Of a stretch of 64,000 nucleotides of DNA, positions 17,594 to 25,697 are shown piece after piece (within the stretch, counting starts at the first letter, position 1; each line of letters starts with the position of its first letter). The DNA is from Gelidibacter gilvus (GTDB lineage: Bacteria > Bacteroidota > Bacteroidia > Flavobacteriales > Flavobacteriaceae), in contig NZ_SDDZ01000019.1 in assembly GCF_004115975.1 (NCBI RefSeq), positions 1-64,000 of the forward strand. The letters are read 5' to 3'. A model generated the notes under the pieces. That model was not told the origin of the DNA. It ran no database searches and was given only the letters and a program-made list of their open reading frames with translations. The translations under genes and the position numbers were made by a program.

Positions 17594-17985
17594 TCTTTGA
17601 TTTCCTTCCAAGCTGCATTTTTCCCGTAGTTTCACAAATTGAATCTTAGCACTTAATTTGATTTCATCTCCAACGATAAGGTCTCTTCTGCATTTTTTCC
17701 ATTCCAAATCAACCCAAAATCTCTACGATCGATCTTTCCTGAAAATGATAGTTCCACTTTTTCTCCTGAATCTTAACCAGTAGTTATTTTACTAAAATCA
17801 ACTGTAATAATCATAGATTTCGTGATATTTTTAATAGTTTATTTTCCCATGGATTCTCTTGTCGGATATATTCAATTCCTCAGCAACAAAAAAAGTGTGG
17901 ATATTTCTCCATATCAAAAAAATCAACTGACTTTAGTTCTTCGTTGCGCTTGACATCATCAGTTTTAATCGAATTAACTGTGGCC
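17594..17985 (-). pseudogene. Decayed, truncated yceI copy
   Basis: This stretch aligns nearly end to end with the 3' two thirds of the intact yceI gene at 19757-20311; for instance both share the 31-base word around CCCAAAATCTCTACGATCGA. It has indels, in-frame stops and many substitutions. Its 5' part is missing: similarity stops where the pyruvate oxidase stop codon begins (17986). It looks like an older yceI copy cut off when the yceI-pyruvate oxidase unit came to lie next to it, or a tandem duplication in decay. Confidence 0.85.
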
Positions 17986-19725
17986 TCAAAACAATTCCTT
18001 CAGATATTTAATATTGGACTTTGCAATATCAATCACGTCGCCAGTATGACCATTCAACATTAATTTTCCCATACTTGTGGCAAACCCCTTTATTTGATCG
18101 AAATCTACTTTTGGAGGCATGGCCAAAGCATCAGGATCAGTAAAAACATTTACAAGAGCAGGACCATCGTGCGCCAGCGCTTCTCGCAAGGCGCCTTTAA
18201 GGTCTTGACATTCGGTTACACTCCATGCTTTAATGTCCATGGCTTCTGCAACCTTGGCAAAATCAGGGTTTTTCATATCGGTTTGCCATTGAGGATATCC
18301 AGCTACTTGCATTTCCAGTTTGACCATTCCCAAAGTACGATTATTGAAAATAATAATTTTTGCTGGGATGTTGTACTGGCTTATCGTCATCAAGTCCCCC
18401 AAAAGCATGCTAATGCCGCCGTCGCCACATAAAGCAATAATCTGACGGTCTGGTCGGGAAAGGCCTGCGCCGATGGCCATGGGCATTGCATTTGCCATGG
18501 AGCCATGATTAAAGGATCCAGTGAGGTAACGATTACGTTTTCCCTTTATGTATCTAGCAGCCCAAACGGCTGACATCCCTGTATCAACAGTGAAAATAGC
18601 ATCATCCGCAGCGACTTCATCAATCACAGACGCCACAAACTCAGGATGGATCATTTTTTCTTTGGATTTTTCGTCTACATACGACGCATATTTTTCTTCT
18701 TGCTCTGCATGTAATTTCCGCATCTCTTTTAAAAACTCATCGTCAGATTTTTTATCAAGCAGGGGTAATAACGCTTGCACTGTATCTTTTATATCCCCAG
18801 CATAGCCATAATCTACTTTGGCGCGGCGACCGATGCGTTCGGGTTTATGATCGATTTGAATAATGGTGTTTTTCTCAGGCAAAAAGTCGGTGTATGGAAA
18901 ATCAGTACCCAACAAAATTACCAGATCAGCTTCGTGCATAGCTTTAAACCCGGATCGATTGCCTAATAAACCGTTTAAACCTACAGCATAAGGATTGCTG
19001 GTTTTATCAAAAAATATTTTACCGCGAAAACTAAAACCCATAGGAGCATCTAGTTTTTCTGAAAGCAGCATCGCTTCTTCTTGAGCGTCTTTACAACCAT
19101 AACCACAGAATAACATCACTTTCTTATTGGAGTTAATGACTTCCGACAATTGTTCCATTTCTTCTTTTCCTGGGATAAGTCTGGAGTTAGTGTAGTAATT
19201 TTTATGCGAAGTACTTATCTCCTCAACAGCGGCCTGAGATACATCGCCTGGCAAACCAACTACCGCTACTCCCCGCTCTTGAATAGCATGTTGAATCGCG
19301 GCCTGAAATGCCTGAGCCGCCTGTTGCGGTGTGTTGGCCATAACACAATATTTACTGCAATCGTCAAATAGTTTGACGACGTTTGTTTCCTGAAAATTAT
19401 CCATCCCCATTCTATCGGAGTTTATGGTGGTGGCGATGGCTATTACAGGATTTCCCGAACGGTTCGCGTCGTATAGTCCGTTGATCAAATGTATATGGCC
19501 CGGGCCACTACTACCCATGCAACAACCAATACCATCTAGTTCGGCGTCCATAGAAGCGGCATATGCTCCTGCTTCTTCATGGCGTACATGAATCCATTCC
19601 AGTCTTCCATCTCGTCGTACAGCATCATTGATGGGATTTAAACTATCTCCAGTAACGGCGTACAACCTTTTAACACCTGCGTTGACTAAATTTTCTACTA
19701 ATAAATCTGCTACATTCTTTGCCAT
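17986..19725 (-). CDS. Thiamine-diphosphate-dependent pyruvate oxidase / pyruvate dehydrogenase (quinone)
   Basis: A 579-residue enzyme of the PoxB type that decarboxylates pyruvate to acetate and passes electrons to FAD and the quinone pool. The ThDP domain 1 has the catalytic Glu in HVRHEEAGAYAA (about residue 50) and GSSGPGHIHLINGLYDA. The C-terminal ThDP domain has GDGG near residue 435 and the matching NN (IIIFNN) about 28 residues later. A C-terminal segment (AKSNIKYLKELF) may be the membrane-binding tail. It begins 31 bases after the yceI stop, so both are likely cotranscribed. Acetolactate synthase is less likely because DSLNPINDA and the tail are PoxB-like. Confidence 0.92.
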   Translation of the reverse strand: MAKNVADLLVENLVNAGVKRLYAVTGDSLNPINDAVRRDGRLEWIHVRHEEAGAYAASMDAELDGIGCCMGSSGPGHIHLINGLYDANRSGNPVIAIATTINSDRMGMDNFQETNVVKLFDDCSKYCVMANTPQQAAQAFQAAIQHAIQERGVAVVGLPGDVSQAAVEEISTSHKNYYTNSRLIPGKEEMEQLSEVINSNKKVMLFCGYGCKDAQEEAMLLSEKLDAPMGFSFRGKIFFDKTSNPYAVGLNGLLGNRSGFKAMHEADLVILLGTDFPYTDFLPEKNTIIQIDHKPERIGRRAKVDYGYAGDIKDTVQALLPLLDKKSDDEFLKEMRKLHAEQEEKYASYVDEKSKEKMIHPEFVASVIDEVAADDAIFTVDTGMSAVWAARYIKGKRNRYLTGSFNHGSMANAMPMAIGAGLSRPDRQIIALCGDGGISMLLGDLMTISQYNIPAKIIIFNNRTLGMVKLEMQVAGYPQWQTDMKNPDFAKVAEAMDIKAWSVTECQDLKGALREALAHDGPALVNVFTDPDALAMPPKVDFDQIKGFATSMGKLMLNGHTGDVIDIAKSNIKYLKELF

Positions 19726-19756
19726 ATCTTTGATTTAACTAACACATAATTTGATT

Positions 19757-20311
19757 TTATTTGATTTCCTTCGCAGTTGCATTTTGACTTTGTTTCACGA
19801 ATTGAATCTTCGCACTTAATTTGATTTCATCGCCAACAATAAGATCTCCTGCAGCATTTTTACCATCCCAAGTCAACCCAAAATCTCTACGATCGATCTT
19901 TCCTGAAAATGATAATTCCACCCTGTCTCCAGAATTTTTCCCAATACTAGTTTTACCAGAATCTATTGCAAGAGTTATTGATTTCGTAATATCTTTAATG
20001 GTTAAATCCGCTTGTATTTTCTTTTCGTTGGCATTAAAATCCTCTGCAACAAAACGGATGTACGGATATTTTTCCATATTGAAAAAATCAGATGATTTCA
20101 GATGTTCGTCGCGCTTGGCATCATCAGTTTTAATTGAATTAACTGAGGCCTTGAAACTAATTTTGTTGACTGATTCAAAATCATCGGTTTCAGTTTCTAC
20201 CTGACCTTCAAAGACTTCCATTTGGCCAATAACGTTAGTAATAAAAAGCTTTCGTACTTTAAAACTGGCTTCACTATTTTTTTGTTCGATATTCCATTTT
20301 GTCATTTCCAT
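19757..20311 (-). CDS. YceI family protein
   Basis: A 184-residue lipocalin-like YceI protein, a family that binds isoprenoids such as quinone precursors. Motifs: W-x-I-E-x-x-x-S-x-x-F-x-V at the start, KRDEHLKSSDFFNMEKYPYI in the middle and GEKIDRRDFGLTW-like SGKIDRRDFGLTW near the end. There is no signal peptide, so it is cytoplasmic, unlike E. coli YceI. It precedes pyruvate oxidase by 31 bases; a quinone-linked partnership is plausible. A decayed paralogous copy lies on the other side of pyruvate oxidase. The start could also be Met3. Confidence 0.92.
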   Translation of the reverse strand: MEMTKWNIEQKNSEASFKVRKLFITNVIGQMEVFEGQVETETDDFESVNKISFKASVNSIKTDDAKRDEHLKSSDFFNMEKYPYIRFVAEDFNANEKKIQADLTIKDITKSITLAIDSGKTSIGKNSGDRVELSFSGKIDRRDFGLTWDGKNAAGDLIVGDEIKLSAKIQFVKQSQNATAKEIK

Positions 20312-20337
20312 CGTTTTGAAATTTAAAATTACAGATA

Positions 20338-20374
20338 TAAAGATACGTAGATTATCATAGAAGATAGAATTATC
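20338..20374 (-). promoter_or_regulatory. Putative yceI promoter with Rrf2-like operator
   Basis: On the minus strand TATCTTTA (20338-20345) approximates the -7 element. Upstream of it, 20357-20374 reads on the plus strand ATAGAAGATAGAATTATC, which matches ATAGAAGACAAATTTGTC of the ndh palindrome at 14 of 18 positions. The distance to the -7 element (11 bases) is close to that at ndh (9 bases). Confidence 0.45.
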
Positions 20375-20416
20375 CTTTAATAAAAAATGAGATATCTTTC
20401 ATTTTTTCGACCATAA

Positions 20417-20848
20417 TTAACCGATCAGATAGGCCAAACCATTTTCAACTGGCCCGCAAAGCGCACTAATAGTTTTGGTATCAAATAAGTCTTGTATAAT
20501 TTCTCTTCCTTTTTTATAGTCATCATGAATAGGACAGGGATGTTCCGATGAGCATTTGCTTAAACCCAAGCCACATTTCTCAAATAGATCCTTCCCATCG
20601 ATGGTGTCCACAATGGTAATTATAGGTTGCAGCTGTTGTTCCTTGGTAATGTAAAACCCTCCAGACGGCCCTCTGGTACTGTTAATTATATTTTGACGTA
20701 CTAAATTCTGCAAGATTTTACTCACTGTGTGTTCACTAGCGTTGATATATTGCGAAATATCCTTAACACCTATTTTTTCTCCAGTTTCTTCTTTCGAAGC
20801 CAAATAAATAACAGCTTTTATGGCCGTTTTACACGTATTGCTTATCAT
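20417..20848 (-). CDS. Rrf2-family transcriptional regulator
   Basis: A 143-residue regulator similar to that at 14339-14776. The winged helix spans residues 1-66 (ISNTCKTAIKAVIYLASKE, STRGPSGGF); Cys92, Cys99 and Cys105 (KCGLGLSKCSSEHPCPIH) form the presumed Fe-S cluster site. It is the last gene of a five-gene minus-strand operon that contains an Fe-S/NO repair-type hemerythrin protein, so NsrR-like NO sensing is the favoured role. Two bases separate it from the DUF59 gene. Confidence 0.93.
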   Translation of the reverse strand: MISNTCKTAIKAVIYLASKEETGEKIGVKDISQYINASEHTVSKILQNLVRQNIINSTRGPSGGFYITKEQQLQPIITIVDTIDGKDLFEKCGLGLSKCSSEHPCPIHDDYKKGREIIQDLFDTKTISALCGPVENGLAYLIG

Positions 20849-20850
20849 TT

Positions 20851-21174
20851 TTATGAGGATAAAAATAAATTGCCCGCTTCAGAAATCATACTCTGATCCC
20901 AAGGTGGTTGAAAAGTTAACATAATCTGTATGTTATTATCCGGAAAAGGTTGTTGCACCGCTTGTGTCGCCGCTTCTACGATAGATTCTCCCATCGGACA
21001 AAAACGAGTAGTTAAAGTCATGATAACGATAATGTCATCACTGTCTTCTTTGAAGTCAGTTTCATAAACCAAACCCAGATCTACAATATTTAAATCGATC
21101 TCGGGATCCATGACATGATATAAGGCTGCGATTGCAATTTCATTTTTATCGGGATTATTTGTTTTTATATTCAT
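20851..21174 (-). CDS. DUF59 / MIP18-family metal-sulfur cluster assembly protein
   Basis: A 107-residue single-domain DUF59 protein, the family of SufT, PaaD and MIP18. Motifs are DPEIDLNIVDLGLVYE, LTTRFCPMGESI with the conserved Cys, and the C-terminal PPWDQSM. It probably helps deliver or mature Fe-S clusters, possibly of the neighbouring Rrf2 or di-iron protein. Its start lies inside the end of the upstream membrane-protein gene (20-base overlap), which suggests coupled translation. Confidence 0.9.
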   Translation of the reverse strand: MNIKTNNPDKNEIAIAALYHVMDPEIDLNIVDLGLVYETDFKEDSDDIIVIMTLTTRFCPMGESIVEAATQAVQQPFPDNNIQIMLTFQPPWDQSMISEAGNLFLSS

Positions 21175-22453
21175 TTAATTTTGCTTTATGAAAGAGAATT
21201 TTAAATACATTAAAGTTATACAGCACCGCAGTAATTAACAGAAATACGGCACCAATGTTTAAAAATAGAACATTCGTTCGAACAATCCCCAAACCGAAGA
21301 TTATAAAACCAAACAGGTAGACCACGCCATTCACAATAAAAATCTTATTGTCAAAGAGTTCTTTAGGATTTGGAGTTTTTCCTAATCCAGCAATACTACT
21401 ATATACTCTATTCCAAACAATAAAGGGCAAGGTCTTAAAGGTCATCCCCAATATGATGGTGGTTATCCAACCGAAAAAAATAGTGAATCCATATAACATG
21501 ACTAACTGCAAGCTATTTACATTTGCAAACAGGATAATGATGGCAATCAATACAATTACCGGAACCATCGTTAATGCCACGGATAGCATAGAAATTTTCA
21601 CTTGTTCATCTACCTTTTTACGAATACGTTTCGCATAAGATCGGTAAATGTGATTTCCGAATAGTAGAACACTTACTCCAATTAATAAGGTGGGCATAAA
21701 ATATAGTTCTACTTTGACAGAAAGAAAAAACATAATTATAAAACTGATTAATCCCGTATTGATTAGTGCGTAAATGAGCCATAACCTCTTTTTGTTTTCA
21801 TATTTAGAAATGAGGAACATAGGTATCAACCGGGAACCTACCCCAAAGATCATTAATAAAAACCACCCGATAATCCCTAAATGGGCATGGAGTGAAAGGA
21901 AGTTAATAGAATTTATTGATAAGAAATTTGAGCTGAAATTCCAGACTAATAAAAGCCCTAAAAAAGTCGTTGTGAATAGCCATAAAACCGAAGTGAATGC
22001 AAATACAGCGTGTACATTTCGGCTTTTGCTATGATATATGCTCAACGAAAGATTGAGGACGTAACTGATAACCGCGAGATTGATAAGTATACTACCAGCC
22101 TTTGCTACCAATCCCATATTAAACTCGTAAAAAGCAAAAACCAATAATGGAATCCCAAAAGCAGCAAAGATAAATGACAAATAAGCAAGGATGTTGCTGT
22201 GCAATTTGCCTTCTATCATTACAGGAAACAACTGATGACTGGCGCCCAAAATGATCATAGTTCCCCAGCCGAGTGCCATAGTATGCGTAATAGCCAACGT
22301 ATGCGGATTAAAATAATGCGCTGTAAATGCCGACGTATTTATCAGCATTAAAATAGTTGCTATTAGAAATGAAAGTGCAGCATAACCATAAAAAGGCAAC
22401 ACAACTTTATAGGACGTGTTTTTAATAGGACTATTATTTCCGGCTAAAAACAT
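21155..22453 (-). CDS. Twelve-helix heme-copper-oxidase-subunit-I-like / NnrS-like membrane protein
   Basis: A 432-residue protein with about twelve transmembrane helices. Conserved His residues lie in helix ends: THTMALGWGTMIILGASHQLFP (first half) and LHAHLGIIGWFLL (middle), consistent with heme or copper binding as in subunit I of heme-copper oxidases, NO reductase NorB or NnrS. The full set of six oxidase histidines was not found, so an oxidase activity is not supported. The operon context (ScdA-hemerythrin, DUF59, Rrf2) favours a role in NO or heme handling. It overlaps the DUF59 gene and is one base from the upstream stop. Confidence 0.75.
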   Translation of the reverse strand: MFLAGNNSPIKNTSYKVVLPFYGYAALSFLIATILMLINTSAFTAHYFNPHTLAITHTMALGWGTMIILGASHQLFPVMIEGKLHSNILAYLSFIFAAFGIPLLVFAFYEFNMGLVAKAGSILINLAVISYVLNLSLSIYHSKSRNVHAVFAFTSVLWLFTTTFLGLLLVWNFSSNFLSINSINFLSLHAHLGIIGWFLLMIFGVGSRLIPMFLISKYENKKRLWLIYALINTGLISFIIMFFLSVKVELYFMPTLLIGVSVLLFGNHIYRSYAKRIRKKVDEQVKISMLSVALTMVPVIVLIAIIILFANVNSLQLVMLYGFTIFFGWITTIILGMTFKTLPFIVWNRVYSSIAGLGKTPNPKELFDNKIFIVNGVVYLFGFIIFGLGIVRTNVLFLNIGAVFLLITAVLYNFNVFKILFHKAKLNEYKNK

Positions 22454-22454
22454 C

Positions 22455-23264
22455 TTAATTCCTAAAAATTAAAAGTCGAACTTCTCCTTCGCTCATTTCC
22501 TTTATGCGATAATCAAAATCTCTGTCGGATAATTCAGGAAGCAAAAATACTGGAATTCGTTTATGATACACATAAAGTGCTTCATCCGCTGGCAGTTTAT
22601 CAAGTTCCTCTAATATGGTCATCATCGGCTGGGGCATTTCTAATTGCCGCACATCTACAGTGACCAACTTATCAATAAACCGTTGCATCATGCCATCCCA
22701 TCCACTGTGTGCACTATCTGTTTTTGGAGCTTCAACCGCGGTCTTATCAGATTTCTTATAGAAATAAGTTTCTACCAAATCATTACTTATGACATCTGCA
22801 TAAACATCAAACCCTTGTTTTTCTAACATTTTTATTAAAGGAACGGGCTCAAAAGTATTGATCACTTTTAAAGCTTCTCCCTCGTGAACAGATTTGACTT
22901 TATCTAATATTAAAGTCAAAGGGTCCTTCCCTGAGGCTAATAATTCGCGGACATCAAAATCGATAATTTGATTTTTTCTAAGTGTCGTGATAAATTCAGG
23001 GAGTTCTTTTTTATCTTCAACAACAGCTTTGGTATCGGTATCAATTTCGAAACCTAAGGGCTGGAGCTTGCTAAAGAAGTCATCTACTTGACAGCCTCCC
23101 ATCTCAGAAGCCATAGCAATGCTTGTTCTTCCTGCGAGTTCTTTTCTGAGTTCTAGGTTTCTTAGCGTTTCAAATTTTGGATTGATGCTTATGATTGCCT
23201 CCAATGCATCAGGATGTGCATTAATTAGGTAGGCGATTTTAGTATTTGCATTAATGGATTTCAT
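22455..23264 (-). CDS. DUF1858-DUF2249 domain protein
   Basis: A 269-residue soluble protein. Residues 1-60 fit DUF1858 (NAHPDALEAIISINPKFETL ... IAMASEMGG). Residues about 95-165 form one DUF2249 domain (IIDFDVRELLASGKDPLTLI ... LKVINTFEPVPLIKMLEKQG) and about 195-268 a second (VTVDVRQLEMPQPM ... YVYHKRIPVFLLPEL). These domains belong to the TusA-like fold and are common in NO and nitrite respiration loci. It is the second gene of the five-gene operon, five bases after the ScdA-hemerythrin gene. Confidence 0.85.
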   Translation of the reverse strand: MKSINANTKIAYLINAHPDALEAIISINPKFETLRNLELRKELAGRTSIAMASEMGGCQVDDFFSKLQPLGFEIDTDTKAVVEDKKELPEFITTLRKNQIIDFDVRELLASGKDPLTLILDKVKSVHEGEALKVINTFEPVPLIKMLEKQGFDVYADVISNDLVETYFYKKSDKTAVEAPKTDSAHSGWDGMMQRFIDKLVTVDVRQLEMPQPMMTILEELDKLPADEALYVYHKRIPVFLLPELSDRDFDYRIKEMSEGEVRLLIFRN

Positions 23265-23268
23265 CGCC

Positions 23269-24225
23269 CTATTGTATTTGATTTTCCAATTCGATCGCCT
23301 TAGGAAAAAGGATGTTATTTTCTAAATGGATGTGTAAATCTAGGTCATCTTCAAATTCATCCAACATACGGTACAGAAGCGTGTAACTGGCACATGCATC
23401 TTCAGGGAGCGTGTAATAGTTAGTGAGTTTTCTGATGTCATTCATTTCATTACCGACAAATGCATGTTCCGCTTCGTGTTGCATTATGAAGTGCTGAAAC
23501 TCATTTGAAGTCAGCGTTTTTTGAGAAGCCGTTTCCTTTGTTCTATTTACAAAAGTCTTCAATAAAGGGAATAACCTTATTTCTTCTTTTTCCATGTGGG
23601 CAAGTAAATCTGCACCAACTGCTTTTACCAGATTATTGATTTCAATCAATTCGGGATGACGTTCGCCATGGACTTCCATTACCTTTTGGGCATAAGCTGT
23701 GATATCAGGCAAGTTTTTTCTAACATAACGATGGTGGACATTTACAATATAATCAGAAAGAAAATCTAAATCCCATTCGTCATAAGACATTGGGCGCGAT
23801 GCCGGTTCTTTATCTGTCTGTTGCAACTCCTGCTCTACTTTGGTCACATCCAGACCTTTTTCAGCACAAGCTTCTTTTATGGTTTTCTTCCCTTCGCAAC
23901 TAAAATCCAGACCATATTTTTTAAAAATCTCTGCTTTTCGTAAATCTTTTGCGGCCAATTCTCCAAGCGTTTCTTCAATTTCTCCAGAAACTCGTTTTTT
24001 GATTTTCACTTTCCACCATTGCGGTCCTTCTTCCAAATATTCCCAAGTAAAGATATTTCCTTTTTGACCCAATAGCTGATAATAAAGTGGTTTGGGATCA
24101 TGATCATTGTGTATGGTCAAACTCTCTCCTTCATCCAATTGATCAAAACGATTAAATATAGTAGGGTGTTTTAGTTGAGGATCTAGTAAAGTAACATTTA
24201 AGATATTTTCAAGTGTTGTTTCCAT
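23269..24225 (-). CDS. DUF2249 - ScdA_N - hemerythrin fusion (RIC-type iron-sulfur repair protein)
   Basis: A 318-residue fusion. Residues about 25-80 are DUF2249 (LDEGESLTIHNDHDPKPLYY ... WWKVKIKK). Residues about 85-135 resemble the ScdA N-terminal domain DUF542 (IFKKYGLDFSCEGKKTIKEAC), though the usual CCGG is SCEG. Residues about 150-312 are a hemerythrin domain with His/Glu ligands in HHRYVRKNLP, HMEKEEIRLFP, MQHEAEH and HIHLENNILFP. RIC (ScdA/YtfE) di-iron proteins repair nitrosylated or oxidised Fe-S clusters. It is the first gene of the operon and the DUF2249 addition at the N-terminus is unusual. Confidence 0.9.
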   Translation of the reverse strand: METTLENILNVTLLDPQLKHPTIFNRFDQLDEGESLTIHNDHDPKPLYYQLLGQKGNIFTWEYLEEGPQWWKVKIKKRVSGEIEETLGELAAKDLRKAEIFKKYGLDFSCEGKKTIKEACAEKGLDVTKVEQELQQTDKEPASRPMSYDEWDLDFLSDYIVNVHHRYVRKNLPDITAYAQKVMEVHGERHPELIEINNLVKAVGADLLAHMEKEEIRLFPLLKTFVNRTKETASQKTLTSNEFQHFIMQHEAEHAFVGNEMNDIRKLTNYYTLPEDACASYTLLYRMLDEFEDDLDLHIHLENNILFPKAIELENQIQ

Positions 24226-24297
24226 TTTGTCATGTTTTATAAAATGTGATTTATGAGTTTTAGGGATGATTTTTTGTAAAATTAATTATATTTTCTA

Positions 24298-24323
24298 AAT
24301 AAAAGTATTAAAGTGCTTTTATT
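24298..24323. promoter_or_regulatory. Inverted repeat AATAAAAG / CTTTTATT in the divergent promoter region
   Basis: AATAAAAG (24298-24305) and CTTTTATT (24316-24323) are exact complements 10 bases apart, placed between the divergently transcribed ScdA-hemerythrin operon and the triple DUF2249 gene. Symmetry and position suggest a regulator site serving both directions; the regulator is unknown. Confidence 0.4.
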
Positions 24324-24414
24324 CTTTAATAAAACGTTTTTTGATAAGTTATCTCAAATTAAATCAGTAAAATTGTCATTTAAAAATAAAAACATCTTTA
24401 TAGCATACATTATT

Positions 24415-25164
24415 ATGGATACTAAAACACAAACAGAAGCGCTGGATATGCGCATACATGTTCCAATTGAAAGACATAAAAAATTAATACAACTCTTTAA
24501 AGAATTACCTGTAGATGAGAACTTTATCTTTATCAATGATCATGACCCTATTCCTCTTTATTATGAGTTTCGTTCTATTTATGGCGATGTAGTAGGCTGG
24601 GAATACCTCAATCGTGGCGGCAGAGAATGGACGGTCAAAGTAACGCGTACGGAGGCTTCGCAGGGCAGAGAATTTACAGACATCTCAACCTTACTTGATC
24701 TTCGGAAAGCAGAAGAAAAGGAATGGAAGCAAATTGTATTTCATCGTTACGGTATGATGGAAGAAGGAGATACGATGGAACTTATTGCTGCCACAGAACC
24801 TAAAGACATTCATGGCATTTTTATAAATAAATTTGAAGGACAACACTCTTGGATATACAAAAAGCAAGAAACTAATGAAGTGGTTATTCACATCACTAAA
24901 AAAGTTAAAAGTGGTTTAGGAGATGATGGTTTTGCTGTAGTTCAAGAATTTGATTTGCGACCGTTCCCTCCAACAGAACGTCATGAAATGTTTTATAAAG
25001 GTTTTGCAGATACAAAACCTGGTGAAGCGTTTGAGTTTATCAATGATCATGATCCTTTGCCTCTTTACTATCAAATGGAAGCAGAAAGTAAAGATCCGTT
25101 TAAATGGGAATATATTATTAAAGGCCCCGATGAGTGGAAAGTTAGAGTTATTAAGACCAAGTAA
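24415..25164 (+). CDS. Protein of three tandem DUF2249 repeats
   Basis: A 249-residue soluble protein. Repeat 1 (residues about 20-85) has FIFINDHDPIPLYYEF and GWEYLNRGGREWTVKV; repeat 3 (about 185-249) has FEFINDHDPLPLYYQM and KWEYIIKGPDEWKVRV; repeat 2 (about 105-165) keeps the spacing (MELIAATEPKDIHGIFINKF, SWIYKKQ, VVIHITKK) but has lost the HDP core. The ATG at 24415 is chosen; an upstream frame extension has no conserved sequence. It diverges from the ScdA-hemerythrin operon, whose first gene starts with the same HNDHDPKPLYY motif, so the products may cooperate. Confidence 0.85.
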   Translation: MDTKTQTEALDMRIHVPIERHKKLIQLFKELPVDENFIFINDHDPIPLYYEFRSIYGDVVGWEYLNRGGREWTVKVTRTEASQGREFTDISTLLDLRKAEEKEWKQIVFHRYGMMEEGDTMELIAATEPKDIHGIFINKFEGQHSWIYKKQETNEVVIHITKKVKSGLGDDGFAVVQEFDLRPFPPTERHEMFYKGFADTKPGEAFEFINDHDPLPLYYQMEAESKDPFKWEYIIKGPDEWKVRVIKTK

Positions 25165-25176
25165 TAATATTTTTAA

Positions 25177-25205
25177 GGGAGCACAAAAGGCTCCCTATTT
25201 TTTTA
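25177..25205 (+). terminator. Rho-independent terminator after the triple DUF2249 gene
   Basis: GGGAGC (25177-25182), loop ACAAAAG, GCTCCC (25190-25195), then TATTTTTTTAT. It follows the stop by 12 bases. Confidence 0.85.
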
Positions 25206-25227
25206 TAATGCAGAATGGGTCTCTCTA

Positions 25228-25641
25228 TTATTCTTGAGTGAGACGAACAATGTTGTCAAAATCATAATCTGCCCTTGTTAATGCTCTTTTGGCTACTTGG
25301 ATAGCAATAGGTGCCGGATTTGGAGGATGAACGGGAACCTCTTTTGTCGCCATAAGTTCTTCTAAAAGCTCTTGGTTTTGCCCTTGTGTTAAGGCTTCAC
25401 AAATATCATACAATCCTCCGGGTTCCTCTTCAGCTAGATTGTGTTTTTCTAAGATATAGCGTATCACATTTATTAAAGACACTGTAGGTGGAGGCACCAT
25501 TAATGCGGTAATAGCACCATGCTCCAATCGATACTGTGGAATGACCTCTTTTATTACTTTAGGATTTAATTTTAAACAACAAACATAACTCCTTGTAATT
25601 CGGTCTTTTTCACTGACTACGTTATAATCAAGACTATTCAC
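25228..25641 (-). CDS. Hypothetical protein in the cytochrome c unit
   Basis: A 137-residue soluble protein that I do not recognise. It has a Cys pair in SYVCCLKLNP, a Pro-rich loop MVPPPTVSLINVIRYIL, an acidic middle (LAEEEPGGLYDI) and VPVHPPNPAPIAIQVAKRAL near the end. It starts 57 bases after the cytochrome c stop on the same strand, so the two are probably one transcript and may belong to one electron-transfer or nitrogen-oxide function. Confidence 0.65.
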   Translation of the reverse strand: MNSLDYNVVSEKDRITRSYVCCLKLNPKVIKEVIPQYRLEHGAITALMVPPPTVSLINVIRYILEKHNLAEEEPGGLYDICEALTQGQNQELLEELMATKEVPVHPPNPAPIAIQVAKRALTRADYDFDNIVRLTQE

Positions 25642-25697
25642 TCAGACAGAGATTTTAAGTCTAATTGAGCAATACTTTATCATTAACGTAGATGTTA

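Noticed and set aside
17986-19725. Acetolactate synthase as identity of the ThDP enzyme
   Set aside because: No branched-chain amino acid genes nearby, and the N-terminal and C-terminal features fit pyruvate oxidase better.
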